From contig JACDZI010000002.1 of NCBI GenBank assembly GCA_013426785.1, positions 17,690 through 81,689 of the forward strand: a stretch of DNA of 64,000 bases, in the 5' to 3' direction. Below the pieces are notes generated by a model. That model saw only the letters and a program-made list of their open reading frames with translations, made no database searches and had not been told where the DNA came from. Shown here one piece after another: positions 48,113 through 57,260 of this stretch. Position numbers and translations under genes: made by a program. The stretch's first letter is position 1, and each line of letters begins with the position of its first letter. The stretch comes from Rhodocyclaceae bacterium. GTDB taxonomy: Bacteria > Pseudomonadota > Gammaproteobacteria > Burkholderiales > Rhodocyclaceae.

Positions 48113-48829
48113 TCAGCTCTGCCGGCGTTTCTTGCTCCACAACAGCCCGGCACCGACCAGCAGCACCACGCCTGCCATCAGCAGCTTGCCGAAACCCTCG
48201 GTGGCTTTTTCATCGACGACACCGCTGCTGATCAACGTCGCTAGCACGCCCTGCGGCAGGAAGCCGATGAAGGTGCCGAGCAGGAACACGCGGGTCGTCA
48301 CCTGACTCAGGGCCAAGCCGCCGGTGATCATCAGGCCATGCAACGGCAGTTGGCGGATCAGCACCACCGCCTTGATCGAGGAGCGCACGCGCAGTATCTT
48401 GCTGAAGAAACGGTGCTGACCAAAGCGTGCCTCAAGCAGGTCGCGGCCACCGTGGCGAATGGCGAAAAAAGTCAGAAAGGAGCCTGCCAGCGAGCCGATC
48501 TGGGCCAGCAACAGGCCTAGCCAGAAACCAAAGGCCAGGCCACCAAGCCCGTAGAAGAGCAGGCGCGGCATGCCAATGGCGACCAGCACGGTGACGATAC
48601 CGATGAAGGTGAGTTCGGCCCACAGGTCGTCGCCCTTGAGGTAGGTGCGCAGGGTTTGCACATCGCTGACGATGGCGCCGACCGGGGTGAAATAGAACAG
48701 CCCGAAAATGGCGGCGGCCCCGGCCAGCAGGCCGAGCATGCGCTTCAGTTCGCGCGACAGGCCCGGTTCGACGGTATTGAGTTCGACATCATCATCGATG
48801 TCCCCAGACTCATGTTCCGCTTCGCCCAT
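48113..48829 (-). CDS. TVP38/TMEM64 (DedA-related) membrane protein
   Basis: 238 aa from ATG 48829. An acidic cytoplasmic N-terminus (GEAEHESGDIDDDVELN) precedes about six membrane spans including GMPRLLFYGLGGLAFGFWLGLLLAQIGSLAGSFLTFFAIRHGGR, the VTT-domain pattern. Such proteins are thought to move or scramble lipids. Next to a lipid-type GT2, so a role in envelope lipid-linked sugars is possible. Converges on polA with two bases between stops. Confidence 0.85.
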   Translation of the reverse strand: MGEAEHESGDIDDDVELNTVEPGLSRELKRMLGLLAGAAAIFGLFYFTPVGAIVSDVQTLRTYLKGDDLWAELTFIGIVTVLVAIGMPRLLFYGLGGLAFGFWLGLLLAQIGSLAGSFLTFFAIRHGGRDLLEARFGQHRFFSKILRVRSSIKAVVLIRQLPLHGLMITGGLALSQVTTRVFLLGTFIGFLPQGVLATLISSGVVDEKATEGFGKLLMAGVVLLVGAGLLWSKKRRQS

Positions 48830-48842
48830 CGCGCGGACAGGG

Positions 48843-49577
48843 TCAGTCGCCCAGCCGGTTCCCCGGCACGGAGCGCGCAACGAACCAACGCACGCCGAAA
48901 CAGTCGCGGATACCGCGCCACAGACGGTTATGCACACCGTACTTCGAGACGCCGCGCAGGCGCGGACGGTGATTCACAGCGGTTTCGGCCACGCTGTAGC
49001 CCTTTGCCCGCAACAGCGTCGGCATGAAGCGGTGCAGACCATTGAAAACGGGCAGTTCAATGGTGCAGGCGGCGCGCAGCACACGCACGCCGCAGGCGCT
49101 GTCGGTGACGCGATCGCCGGTCATCGCGTCGCGGAAGCGGTTGGCGACGCGCGAGGAAAACTTGCGCAGGGCAGTGTCCTGGCGCTTGGCGCGCACTCCG
49201 GTGACGCAATCGACACCCAGCCGTTGCGCTTCGTCGAGCATGCGCGGCAGGTCGGCGGGGTCGTTCTGGCCATCGCCGTCGAGGGTGCCGATCCATGCGC
49301 CGCGTGCGCCGCGAAAACCGGTGCCCACTGCTGCGCTCTGGCCGAAGTTGCAGCGATGCTTGAGGCAGCGCACGATGCCGGTCTCGGCAGCCAGTCGTTC
49401 CAGCAGGGCGACGCAGTCATCCGTGCTCGCATCGTCGACGAAGATGATCTCGACACTTTCCGGTCGCCCCTGGAAGGCAGCGAGGATTTCGCGCGTCATC
49501 GGCTCGATGTTCTCCACCTCGTTATAGACGGGGATGACGATCGAAAAGAAGGGGAAGGAAGTCTCAGGTGCTGGCAT
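48843..49577 (-). CDS. Family 2 glycosyltransferase (polyprenyl-phosphate sugar type)
   Basis: 244 aa. It has FSIVIPVYNEVENI, VDDASTDDCVALLE and the metal-binding DxD in TLDGDGQNDPADL, like DPM1/ArnC-type enzymes that charge undecaprenyl phosphate with a sugar. There are no C-terminal membrane helices, unlike ArnC/GtrB. An ArnT-like acceptor transferase lies at 62857, but too far away to be linked by operon. Confidence 0.88.
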   Translation of the reverse strand: MPAPETSFPFFSIVIPVYNEVENIEPMTREILAAFQGRPESVEIIFVDDASTDDCVALLERLAAETGIVRCLKHRCNFGQSAAVGTGFRGARGAWIGTLDGDGQNDPADLPRMLDEAQRLGVDCVTGVRAKRQDTALRKFSSRVANRFRDAMTGDRVTDSACGVRVLRAACTIELPVFNGLHRFMPTLLRAKGYSVAETAVNHRPRLRGVSKYGVHNRLWRGIRDCFGVRWFVARSVPGNRLGD

Positions 49578-49599
49578 GGACGCGCGATTCTACCTCGTC

Positions 49600-50802
49600 C
49601 TACTCCGCCCGCAGCGCTTCGACCGGATCGAGCCGGGCCGCATTGCGCGCCGGCAGCACACCGGCCACCAGGCCGATGCTCATCGCCAACGCTTCCGCGA
49701 GCAGGACGAAAGACAGCGGCGTATGCACCGGCAAGGCTGGCAGGAACAAGGTAATCAGTTGCGCCAGCCCCATGCCCAGCAACAGGCCGATCAGCCCGCC
49801 GATGGCCGCCAGCGCCACGGCCTCGCCGAGGAAGAGCCCGAGAATGGTGCGTCGCCGTGCGCCAAGCGCGACCAACAGGCCGATTTCGTTGGTGCGCTCG
49901 GTGACGGCGATGGTCATGATGGTGACGATGCCGACCCCGCCGACCAGCAGCGAAATGCTGCCCAGCCCCCCGACTGCCATGGTCAGGATGTTGAGGATAT
50001 TGGACAGCGTGGCGAGCATTTCCTCCTGGCTGTGGATGGTGAAGTCTTCGCGGCCGTGGCGGGCGATCATCAGCGCCCTGGCGGAGGCGACGACGCTGGC
50101 CGATGTGACCCCCTCGGCTGCCGCCAAATTGATTTCATTCACGCCCTCGCGGTTGAACAGTTCGGTGGCGCGACCCGCGGGAATGAAGGCCGCATCGTCG
50201 AGGTCGATGCCGAGGAACTGGCCTTTTGGTTCCATCACGCCGATGACGCGGAACTGCAGGCCACCGATGCGCACCCGCGTGCCCAGGGCGCTTTCTGTGC
50301 CGAACAATTCATGCTTGAGGGTCGCCCCCAGGACGACCAGAGCGCGGGCATTGACCTGATTCTCTTCAGGCAGGAACTGCCCGGTCTTCACCTGGAAGCT
50401 GAACACGCGCGGCAGCGCCGGGCCGGCGCCAAACACCGAGACGCGTCGGGTACGGCCGTTGCCGGCGACTTCGGCATTGCCATTCACGCCTGGCGTGACC
50501 GCGATGACATTGGGCAGGCGCTTGAGGGCTTCGGCATCTTCCAGCGTCAGCGGCCGGGCGCTCGACGGCAGGCCGGAGAACGTGGCGCCGCCGGTCTTGG
50601 TCACACCTGGATGGATGTTGATGACGTTGGTGCCGAACTGGCTGAATTCGCTCAGCACATAACGATGGATGCCCTCGCCAATCGAGGTGAGCAGGATCAC
50701 CGCCGCTATGCCGACGGCGATGCCGAGCAATGTCAGGAAGCTGCGCAGACGCTGGCCGATGATGGCGCGCAGGGCAAGCTGGATGGCGTCGGACCAGGCC
50801 AT
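49600..50802 (-). CDS. MacB-like ABC transporter permease (second copy)
   Basis: 400 aa from ATG 50802. FtsX/MacB topology: N-terminal membrane helix (LRSFLTLLGIAVGIAAVILLTSIG), a large periplasmic MacB_PCD domain, then three C-terminal helices including GGVGIVTIMTIAVTERTNEIGLLVALGARR and GLVAGVLPARNAARLDPVEALR. Eight bases after the first permease. No fused ATPase. It probably forms a heterodimer with the permease upstream. Confidence 0.92.
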   Translation of the reverse strand: MAWSDAIQLALRAIIGQRLRSFLTLLGIAVGIAAVILLTSIGEGIHRYVLSEFSQFGTNVINIHPGVTKTGGATFSGLPSSARPLTLEDAEALKRLPNVIAVTPGVNGNAEVAGNGRTRRVSVFGAGPALPRVFSFQVKTGQFLPEENQVNARALVVLGATLKHELFGTESALGTRVRIGGLQFRVIGVMEPKGQFLGIDLDDAAFIPAGRATELFNREGVNEINLAAAEGVTSASVVASARALMIARHGREDFTIHSQEEMLATLSNILNILTMAVGGLGSISLLVGGVGIVTIMTIAVTERTNEIGLLVALGARRRTILGLFLGEAVALAAIGGLIGLLLGMGLAQLITLFLPALPVHTPLSFVLLAEALAMSIGLVAGVLPARNAARLDPVEALRAE

Positions 50803-50810
50803 GATCTGGT

Positions 50811-52019
50811 TCAGTGCTTCATCAGGGCCTGCACGGGGTCCATGCGCGCTGCGCGCTGGGCCGGCATGATGCCGAACAGCAGGCCGGTCGTCAGGGCCGT
50901 GACTAGGGCGGCGGCCACCGCCCAGTCGGGCGCGTAGGCCGGGTAGGCCGGGTAGGCCTGGCGCAGGGCGAAGGTGGCCAGTTGGCCGAGCAGATAACCG
51001 GCGATGGCGCCGAACAGCGACAGCATGCCCGCCTCGGCAAGGAAGGCGTGGCGGATGGTGCGCGCCTCGGCACCCAGCGCCTTGAGCAGGCCGATCTCGC
51101 CGGTACGCTGGGTGACGGCCACCAGCATGACGTTCATCACCAGGATGCCGGCCACGGCCAGGCTGATCGCGGCGATGCCGGCCACCGCGGCGGTGAGCGC
51201 ACGCAGCAGCTTGTCGAAAGTGGCGAGCATGGCGTCCTGGGTAATCACCGTAACGTCTTCCTCGCCGCCATGGCGAGCCTTGAGCAGCGTTGCCACCTCC
51301 TGTTTCACGCCTTCGATGTGATTGCGGCTGCGCGCTTCGACGAGGATGCGGAACAGGGTGTTGGAATCGAACAGGGCCTGTGCCAGTGCCACCGGCAGGA
51401 ACACCAGTTCGTCGGTATTCATGCCCAGCCCCTGCCCGCTGGGCTTCAGCACGCCGATGATGCGCACGCGCCGGTCGCCGACGCGCATGAACTGACCCAC
51501 GGCGGCCTGACCCGGAAACAACTCCTCGCGCAGCTTGGCGCCGATCACCGCCACCGGCAGGGTGCGGCTCCAATCCATGTCGGGGATGAAGGTGCCCTGC
51601 TGCAGCTGGAAGTTGCGAATTTCGACATAGGGCTGTGCCACGCCGATCGCCAGTACTTCGCGCAGGCGGCCGCCGACGCTGATCTCGGAGTTACCCGCCG
51701 CCAGGGGTGAAGCGCGCTGCACGCCGGGCAGGCGCAGCACCGCCGCCGCATCCTCGACGGTCAGGTCGCGCGGCGTGCGGGTGATGGTATTGGCCGGGTT
51801 AAAGCCGCCGGTCGCCGTGCGGCCGGGAATGACGATCACCAGGTTGGTGCCGAGCGAGGTGAACTGGGCGACCACATAGCGCCGCGCACCGTCGCCCAGG
51901 GCCGTCAGCACCACCACGGCGGCTACGCCGATCGCCATGGCGAGGATCGACAGGGAGGTGCGCAGCGGATAGCCGGCGCCGGCATCGCGGGCAAAACGCA
52001 GCACGTCACGCGTCCGCAT
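50811..52019 (-). CDS. MacB-like ABC transporter permease (first copy)
   Basis: 402 aa, same plan as its neighbour: helix LRTSLSILAMAIGVAAVVVLTALGDGARR, periplasmic domain, and AVTQRTGEIGLLKALGAEART before the last helices. It contains a small tandem AYPAYPAYAP in the last periplasmic loop, from a short DNA repeat near 50930-50960. Follows the ATPase gene by six bases. Confidence 0.92.
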   Translation of the reverse strand: MRTRDVLRFARDAGAGYPLRTSLSILAMAIGVAAVVVLTALGDGARRYVVAQFTSLGTNLVIVIPGRTATGGFNPANTITRTPRDLTVEDAAAVLRLPGVQRASPLAAGNSEISVGGRLREVLAIGVAQPYVEIRNFQLQQGTFIPDMDWSRTLPVAVIGAKLREELFPGQAAVGQFMRVGDRRVRIIGVLKPSGQGLGMNTDELVFLPVALAQALFDSNTLFRILVEARSRNHIEGVKQEVATLLKARHGGEEDVTVITQDAMLATFDKLLRALTAAVAGIAAISLAVAGILVMNVMLVAVTQRTGEIGLLKALGAEARTIRHAFLAEAGMLSLFGAIAGYLLGQLATFALRQAYPAYPAYAPDWAVAAALVTALTTGLLFGIMPAQRAARMDPVQALMKH

Positions 52020-52025
52020 GCTGGC

Positions 52026-52730
52026 TCAGGAAGAAAAGTCGGCGCTGGCAGGACGGCGCGAATCGCTGGTCAGGCGACCGTCCTCCATCACCAGATGCCG
52101 GGCGGCCCGCGCACCGAGGTTGTGGTCGTGGGTGACGATGATCAGCGTCACACCACTCTGGTTCAGGGTTTCGAGCAGGTGGATCACCTCCTCGCCGGTG
52201 GCGCGGTCGAGGTTGCCGGTCGGTTCGTCGGCCAGCAGCAGTGCCGGGTGCATGATGGTGGCGCGGGCAATTGCCACGCGCTGGCGTTGGCCACCCGACA
52301 GTTCATCGGGGCGGTGATCGGCCCGGTTGTCGAGGCCGAAATCCTTCAGCGCCTTGGCCACCCGCCGGTCGCGCTCGGCAGGCGGAATGCCGGCCAGCGA
52401 CATCGGCAGGGCAATGTTCTCGGCGGCGGTCAAGCGTGGCACGAGGTGGAAACTCTGGAACACGAAACCGATGCGCCGGCTCCTGACGGCGGCCTGCTCG
52501 TCGGGCGAGAGCGTGGTGACGTCGCGTCCTTCAAGGTGATAGGTGCCGGTGTTCGGGCGGTCGAGCAGGCCGAGCAGGTTGAGCATGGTCGATTTGCCCG
52601 ACCCCGACTGGCCCATGATCGCGACGTATTCGCCACTGTCGATGGACAGGTCGATGCCCGCCAGCGCGTGCACATCGGCATCGCCGAGACGAAAGACACG
52701 CTCGATGCCGGCCAGCTCGATCAGCGCCAT
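52026..52730 (-). CDS. MacB/LolD-type ABC transporter ATPase
   Basis: 234 aa. Walker A GQSGSGKSTMLN, signature LSGGQRQRVAIARA, Walker B LLLADEPTGNLD, and H-loop VTHDHN. It powers the two permeases downstream. The last eight codons come from a dispersed repeat copy and give RRPASADFSS as a non-conserved tail, so the repeat replaced or extended the original C-terminus. Confidence 0.95.
   Translation of the reverse strand: MALIELAGIERVFRLGDADVHALAGIDLSIDSGEYVAIMGQSGSGKSTMLNLLGLLDRPNTGTYHLEGRDVTTLSPDEQAAVRSRRIGFVFQSFHLVPRLTAAENIALPMSLAGIPPAERDRRVAKALKDFGLDNRADHRPDELSGGQRQRVAIARATIMHPALLLADEPTGNLDRATGEEVIHLLETLNQSGVTLIIVTHDHNLGARAARHLVMEDGRLTSDSRRPASADFSS
52034..52057 (+). repeat. Dispersed 24-bp repeat, copy 14 (perfect, C-terminus of ABC ATPase)
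   Basis: Exact copy, A-tract first on the plus strand; the minus-strand ATPase reads it as R-R-P-A-S-A-D-F, ending just before its stop. Confidence 0.95.
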
Positions 52731-52733
52731 GGC

Positions 52734-53888
52734 TTATTTTTTGTCGGTGGGCGCTTCCGCCGTCGCGCGGGCGCCGACTTTTACGCCTTCACGTTCCAGC
52801 GAGGTGACAATGTGCTCGCCTTCCTTGAGTCCATCGAGCACTTCGCTATGCTCCCAGTTGGCGATGCCGATCTTCAGCGGACGCGCTTCCAGGTAACCGT
52901 CGGCATTCAGCACCATGGCTTTCTTGCCTTCGATCAGCGCCGCAGTCGGCACGCGCAGCACGTTTTGCCGTGTTTCCAGCACGATCTCGACATCGGCGCT
53001 GTAGCCCACCAGCAACTGGGTGTCCGCCGGCGACTCGAAATCGACCTCGACATCCACCGTGCGCGCCTGCTTTTCCACCGCCGACACAAACGGGGCAACC
53101 CGCTTGACGGTGCCCTTGAGCGGCTGCTTCGGCAGGGCGTCGAGCGAAACGCGCACCGGCAGGCCGACCCTGATCTTCGGCGCATCCACCTCGTCCATCG
53201 GCGCCTTGACGTAGAGGCAGGATTCGTCGATCAGATCAATCGCCGGCGGCGTCGGCACGCCGGGCGGCGAGGGAGTGGAATATTCGCCGAGTTCGCCGAC
53301 GATCTTCGCCACCGTGCCGTCGAAAGGCGCATACAAGGCGGTGCGGCCCTGCTCGACACGCGTTACCGCGATGCGCGCATCGGCCTGGGCGACGTCGGCG
53401 CGCGCTGTCTCGCAGGCGGCCTGCCTTACGGCTGCCTCGGTACGCGCGACATCCTCGCGTGCCTCGGAGACAAAACCCTGCGCGCGCAACCCTGCCTGCC
53501 GCTTCGCTTCCCGCTCGGCGCTCGCCGCCGCGGTACAGGCCTCGGTCACGCGCCGCGAGGACAGCGCACTCTGCTTTTCGGCCAGCGTCTGCTGGGCCTT
53601 CTGGTCATCGTTCCACAGCTTCAGCAACAACTGGCCCTTCTTGACCCGGTCGCCCTCCTTGACGTTGAGGATCTCAATGCGGCCGCCGATGATGGTGGAC
53701 AGCTTGGTGCGCTGGCAGGCCTCGACCGTGCCGGCGCGGGTATTGACGATGCTGGCCTCCACCTGGCCGCGCTCGACCGGCTTCAAGACCACCGCGATCG
53801 GCTTCGGCCGGGTCAGCCAATAGACCGTGGCGGCCAGCAGGGCCACTATGGCAAGCGCAATCAGTGAGCGACGTATCAGGGGGGACAT
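52734..53888 (-). CDS. MacA-like periplasmic adaptor (membrane fusion protein)
   Basis: 384 aa. N-terminal anchor (RSLIALAIVALLAATVYWL), lipoyl-like halves (GTVEACQRTKLSTIIGGRIEILNVKEGDRVKKGQLLLKL), a coiled-coil hairpin and beta-barrel domains. It joins the inner-membrane ABC unit to an outer-membrane channel. First gene of adaptor-ATPase-permease-permease. Near the C-terminus a diverged repeat copy encodes KVGARATA. Confidence 0.92.
   Translation of the reverse strand: MSPLIRRSLIALAIVALLAATVYWLTRPKPIAVVLKPVERGQVEASIVNTRAGTVEACQRTKLSTIIGGRIEILNVKEGDRVKKGQLLLKLWNDDQKAQQTLAEKQSALSSRRVTEACTAAASAEREAKRQAGLRAQGFVSEAREDVARTEAAVRQAACETARADVAQADARIAVTRVEQGRTALYAPFDGTVAKIVGELGEYSTPSPPGVPTPPAIDLIDESCLYVKAPMDEVDAPKIRVGLPVRVSLDALPKQPLKGTVKRVAPFVSAVEKQARTVDVEVDFESPADTQLLVGYSADVEIVLETRQNVLRVPTAALIEGKKAMVLNADGYLEARPLKIGIANWEHSEVLDGLKEGEHIVTSLEREGVKVGARATAEAPTDKK
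52759..52782 (-). repeat. Dispersed 24-bp repeat, copy 15 (diverged, inside MacA-like gene)
   Basis: T-tract last on the plus strand; three core mismatches. The encoded K-V-G-A-R-A-T-A parallels K-V-G-A-G-x-T-A elsewhere and lies about 15 residues from the C-terminus. The weakest copy; chance similarity is possible but its position and A-tract fit. Confidence 0.6.
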
Positions 53889-54305
53889 GGAGCGAACCTG
53901 GGAAGCAATGCCGCATTGTACCGGCAGTGGCCAGACCCTATTTTTGTCAGGGCTTTACCTGCGCGCGAACACGCTGTACTGTGAAAACTGCCAGATAGTC
54001 ATTTTCTGGACCTCGGCAGAAACGAACGCCAACACTGGAAAAACTGTCTGGGAACTACCGTACTCGACCCAGTGGACGTTGAACAAAATCAAAAGCTGAC
54101 GTTCAAAAGCGACGAAATGAAAAGACCGTCTTCTTGGTTGCCGAGTTTGGCCCCTTTGATGAAATTCAACCCATGCCACTTTTATTTGTCGCACCGCAGC
54201 AGCACGGCGGAGTATCTGGATAAAAAAACCGATTAGCTCTACGGCAGCCGACACCATCACCGTGCGCGGCAAGGCCATGGCTTTTTGTGCCTTGAAAAGG
54301 ATGGG
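53889..54305. other. 417-bp gap with no recognisable gene
   Basis: Short open frames on both strands give no protein-like sequence. Base composition is closer to AT than the flanks. It separates the exporter operon promoter from the 3' end of the methylase/ParB/nuclease cassette. No hairpin or repeat found by eye. Confidence 0.5.
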
Positions 54306-55244
54306 CTAGAGCTTTGGTTTTGCCGCTTTCAACGCGGCTGTAGTCCATTTTTTTACTCTTTGCCTGAGCGGCTTTGAGAGGTCAATACAGCAATCGATTA
54401 ACCGGCAGCGATCAAAGAGGAGTCCGGCGCTCACCGAATATCGGCCCCAGCGTGAACGATTTACCGCCTCGGACACAAAAAAAGCCCGCGCCGGATTCAG
54501 CAAAAATGGCCCGTCAACCCAAGATTTGAGGAAAGCATCGACCTGTAGCTGGCAAAGCTGATCGGTCCATGCTGTGCCCGTTTTGCACTGCCCAAAGATG
54601 ATGATCTGGTTTGGGGTGCGGTCAGCAAACGGAATCCACCCCACGACATCTAATTTGTCGTCATTGGCATGGATCGGGGCATCGGGGTCGATGGCCCGGT
54701 AACCCCTCGCTTCCTTTAGGGCATCACATAGCGACCTCACCTTGCCCGGAAAATCCGCGCTTCCGGCCGCCGTGCCAAAGACCATGGATTGGGCACGATC
54801 CGGCCCTAGATAACCCCGCAGGACTTCGGCTGAAATTTCCTCCAACAAGGTGGTACCGTCGATCCCCACCTGCACCTTGGCGGATTGCATGTTGAGGCGA
54901 GTACTTAGCAGCAGGTAGCCGTATAGAAGCGTTTGCATGCTGCCGTTATCGGCATAGCGAACGACATTTCCTCGGGCATCTAGCGAGAACGGATAGCCAG
55001 CCCGACAGGCTTTTTGCCGGCGCTCGATTTCGGCCATGACCTCTTCCAGCGCTGTTACATTCTCGTCATCATCATCATTGCAACCTTCGTTGTTGGCGTT
55101 TTCCCCTTCACGCCCCAGAAACGCCACAATCTCGCGCGCCGAAACCGAATGCTGTGCGCTGGCCCAAGCCAGAAGCTCGGTAAAATCCGCCAGCTCATGA
55201 ATATCGGCCTTTGCCGACGGCTTGCCCGGCAACTTAAAGGTCAC
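54306..55244 (-). CDS. Putative PD-(D/E)xK (QxK) nuclease-like protein of a three-gene cassette
   Basis: 312 aa, no named family recognised. Residues 195-222 read NDDKLDVVGWIPF then QIIIFGQCKTG: an Asp (199) and a beta-strand ending Q-x-K (219-221), the pattern of restriction-fold nucleases with Q replacing D/E. An upstream Glu in LLEEISAEVLRGYLG (about 135-145) could complete the site. An acidic stretch (CNDDDDEN) lies near 55-62. Third gene on the minus strand, four bases after the ParB-like gene. Inferred to be the cutting or effector subunit. Confidence 0.7.
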   Translation of the reverse strand: MTFKLPGKPSAKADIHELADFTELLAWASAQHSVSAREIVAFLGREGENANNEGCNDDDDENVTALEEVMAEIERRQKACRAGYPFSLDARGNVVRYADNGSMQTLLYGYLLLSTRLNMQSAKVQVGIDGTTLLEEISAEVLRGYLGPDRAQSMVFGTAAGSADFPGKVRSLCDALKEARGYRAIDPDAPIHANDDKLDVVGWIPFADRTPNQIIIFGQCKTGTAWTDQLCQLQVDAFLKSWVDGPFLLNPARAFFVSEAVNRSRWGRYSVSAGLLFDRCRLIDCCIDLSKPLRQRVKKWTTAALKAAKPKL

Positions 55245-55248
55245 AAGG

Positions 55249-56364
55249 CTACTCCGCTAGCCGATTTTTCTTGCTACGTCCAGCGAGCTCAGATCGTTTG
55301 CGTTCCAGTTCGGCGTAGATATCGTCCGCCATGTTGGCAATCGTCCCCGCCACCTTGAGCAAGGCTTCTGAATTATCGTATCCCGCAGTCAAATAGGCAC
55401 GTGCAGTAGTAAGTTCGCGCTTAGCGGCCAGCAAGGCGGATTCAAAAACCTCTGCCGGGTTACGGCTGATTTCCAGCGCCTTGTCGAGGGGCATCCCGGC
55501 CCTCAACGCTTCGACCGACTCCCGATTGGAGACGACGGTATTGAGGTTGCGCAGATCGGGGTTCTGCGAGACAACCACCGGCATCTGTTCCGATTTTTTG
55601 CTGCCGTATAACCAGACGCACAACTCCCCCAGCGCCTTGACCTTGTTTTTGGGAACTGGATTGACCGATTCGTCTTCCTTGGCAGCAACGCCCAGAAAAT
55701 CGGCAATGCCGGGATAATCCAGCCCGGTATAAAGGTGTGAAAACGAGAAGTGCTTGTTGTAGCGGTCTTCGCGGTCGAAGACCTTGGCTTGCTCTGCCTG
55801 TTCAAGCACCATCAAGCCACGAAACAGCCGTTGCACGGTGCGATGGCGATCACCAATCTGACTTGCGATATCTTCCAGCGCCACACCGTACTTGCGATGA
55901 ACCTCGGCAATGTACATGGCCTTGGCGTAGCTGCCCCATTTTGCCGGACCATTGACGTGCTTGAAACCCAAGTAGCGCCAGGACTCTTCACGGGTCGAGA
56001 TGATGGCCGGCAAGCTGGCTAGAGACTTGCGAATTGCCATCGAAACTTTCGGTACAGGCCAACCCTTTTCTTTGGCCAGTGTCGGGTGCAAGAGAATCTT
56101 GACCGCCGCCAGCCGCCGATTTCCTTCGATGACCACGTTTTTGCCGTTTTCAATAGCAACGATCAAGGCCTCGTGATGAAAGAAACCGCTCGCCGCGATT
56201 GACTGGATAAGCTCCAGTACATCCATCGCGTCCCACAAAATATCGAGAATCGTGTCGTCATCGAGCCCGTCGTCAATGCCGTATTCGGCCAAGCGCGGAT
56301 TGTGCGGATCAAAATGAAGCGAATCTGTTTCTAGCGAGATGATTTCTCTTTTGAGTTGACTCAC
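55249..56364 (-). CDS. ParB/Srx-superfamily protein
   Basis: 371 aa. N-terminal ParB-like domain: LHFDPHNPRLAEYG (residues 17-30) and VVIEGNRRLAAVKILL (77-92), the ParB box II-like phosphate-binding motif. An HTH-like segment follows (YGVALEDIASQIGDRHRTVQRLFRGLMVLEQA, about 155-190), then a helical C-terminus. ParB-superfamily proteins bind DNA and use CTP, ATP or nuclease chemistry. It overlaps the methylase stop by four bases. It is not a chromosomal ParB: no ParA, and atypical length and tail. Confidence 0.82.
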   Translation of the reverse strand: MSQLKREIISLETDSLHFDPHNPRLAEYGIDDGLDDDTILDILWDAMDVLELIQSIAASGFFHHEALIVAIENGKNVVIEGNRRLAAVKILLHPTLAKEKGWPVPKVSMAIRKSLASLPAIISTREESWRYLGFKHVNGPAKWGSYAKAMYIAEVHRKYGVALEDIASQIGDRHRTVQRLFRGLMVLEQAEQAKVFDREDRYNKHFSFSHLYTGLDYPGIADFLGVAAKEDESVNPVPKNKVKALGELCVWLYGSKKSEQMPVVVSQNPDLRNLNTVVSNRESVEALRAGMPLDKALEISRNPAEVFESALLAAKRELTTARAYLTAGYDNSEALLKVAGTIANMADDIYAELERKRSELAGRSKKNRLAE

Positions 56365-57260
56365 GGTGTCGCTTCCTGTGAAAAGTAGGCCGGATGCGCG
56401 ATGCGCGCGGCTTTTCTGGCCATCGGCAAATACAGATGATGCGGCGCGATCAGTAATTCCTGGGCAGCCCGCTTGTTTTGCAACGAATAACGAATCGGCA
56501 GATGGTCAATCTGCTGCCCGGCGTAGATTTGATGAATCAAGGGCGCGTCATCATAGGAGACCAGCCAAGGCAAAATGTGCTGTTTTGCCAGATAACTGGC
56601 CAGTTCGGCGTGATCGCCAGGGCCATAAGCATTGAGATACAGCTTTTGACCTTTGATGACATAGGGTGGATCGGCATAAACAAACGCCTTTGCCCGACCG
56701 CGGCCGTAGGGCAGGCATTGCTGCAAAAATTCAATCGCGTCCAACCCGGTGACCAGGATCCGATCCCGCAATGCGCCAAGCGCGCGCACGCGGGCCGATA
56801 ATTCAACCCGGTTGAAACGGACATCGAGTCGCCACTTTCCGTCCTGTTGGTAGCCCCCTATAGGGCCCGCCCCTTTGAGCACACCGGAACGGTTGCAGCG
56901 GTTCATGTAAAACGCCGAAAACCCCAAAGCAAAACGGTCATCGGCACTCCCTGCCGCGCATATGGCCTGCTGCTTGCGCCACTCCTCAATATTGAGCGGT
57001 ACTTGGGCGATCTGTTCCAGAAAGCGCTCATTCTCGTTGAGCATGGAATGCCAAAGGGTAAACACGCGCGGATCGGCATCGTTGATGTGGATACGCCCTA
57101 CGGCACCCTGACATAACAGGTTCAACGCGGCCCCGGCTCCGCCGGCATAGGGCTCGAAATAATCGCAACCAGTGAGGCCGTTCAACTCCAGCAGATCGGC
57201 CAGATAAGCTGACAAACCACCCTTGCCACCCGGGTAACGTAGCGGACTGGCTGGTTTCAT
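56361..57260 (-). CDS. D12-class DNA N6-adenine methyltransferase
   Basis: 299 aa. LRYPGGKGGLSAYLADLL (residues 7-24), SAM motif YFEPYAGGAGAALNLL (34-49) and catalytic ADPPY (196-200) mark a Dam-like (D12) adenine methylase. The target-recognition part reads FYMNRCNRSGVLKGAGPIGG, different from the FNxPYG region of E. coli Dam, so the target is probably not GATC. First gene of a tight three-gene operon with a ParB-like and a nuclease-like protein. Confidence 0.88.
   Translation of the reverse strand: MKPASPLRYPGGKGGLSAYLADLLELNGLTGCDYFEPYAGGAGAALNLLCQGAVGRIHINDADPRVFTLWHSMLNENERFLEQIAQVPLNIEEWRKQQAICAAGSADDRFALGFSAFYMNRCNRSGVLKGAGPIGGYQQDGKWRLDVRFNRVELSARVRALGALRDRILVTGLDAIEFLQQCLPYGRGRAKAFVYADPPYVIKGQKLYLNAYGPGDHAELASYLAKQHILPWLVSYDDAPLIHQIYAGQQIDHLPIRYSLQNKRAAQELLIAPHHLYLPMARKAARIAHPAYFSQEATP

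Noticed and set aside
50930-50960. Short tandem repeat in the first MacB-like permease
   Set aside because: About three nine-base units giving AYPAYPAY; a normal low-complexity loop with no sign of wider meaning.
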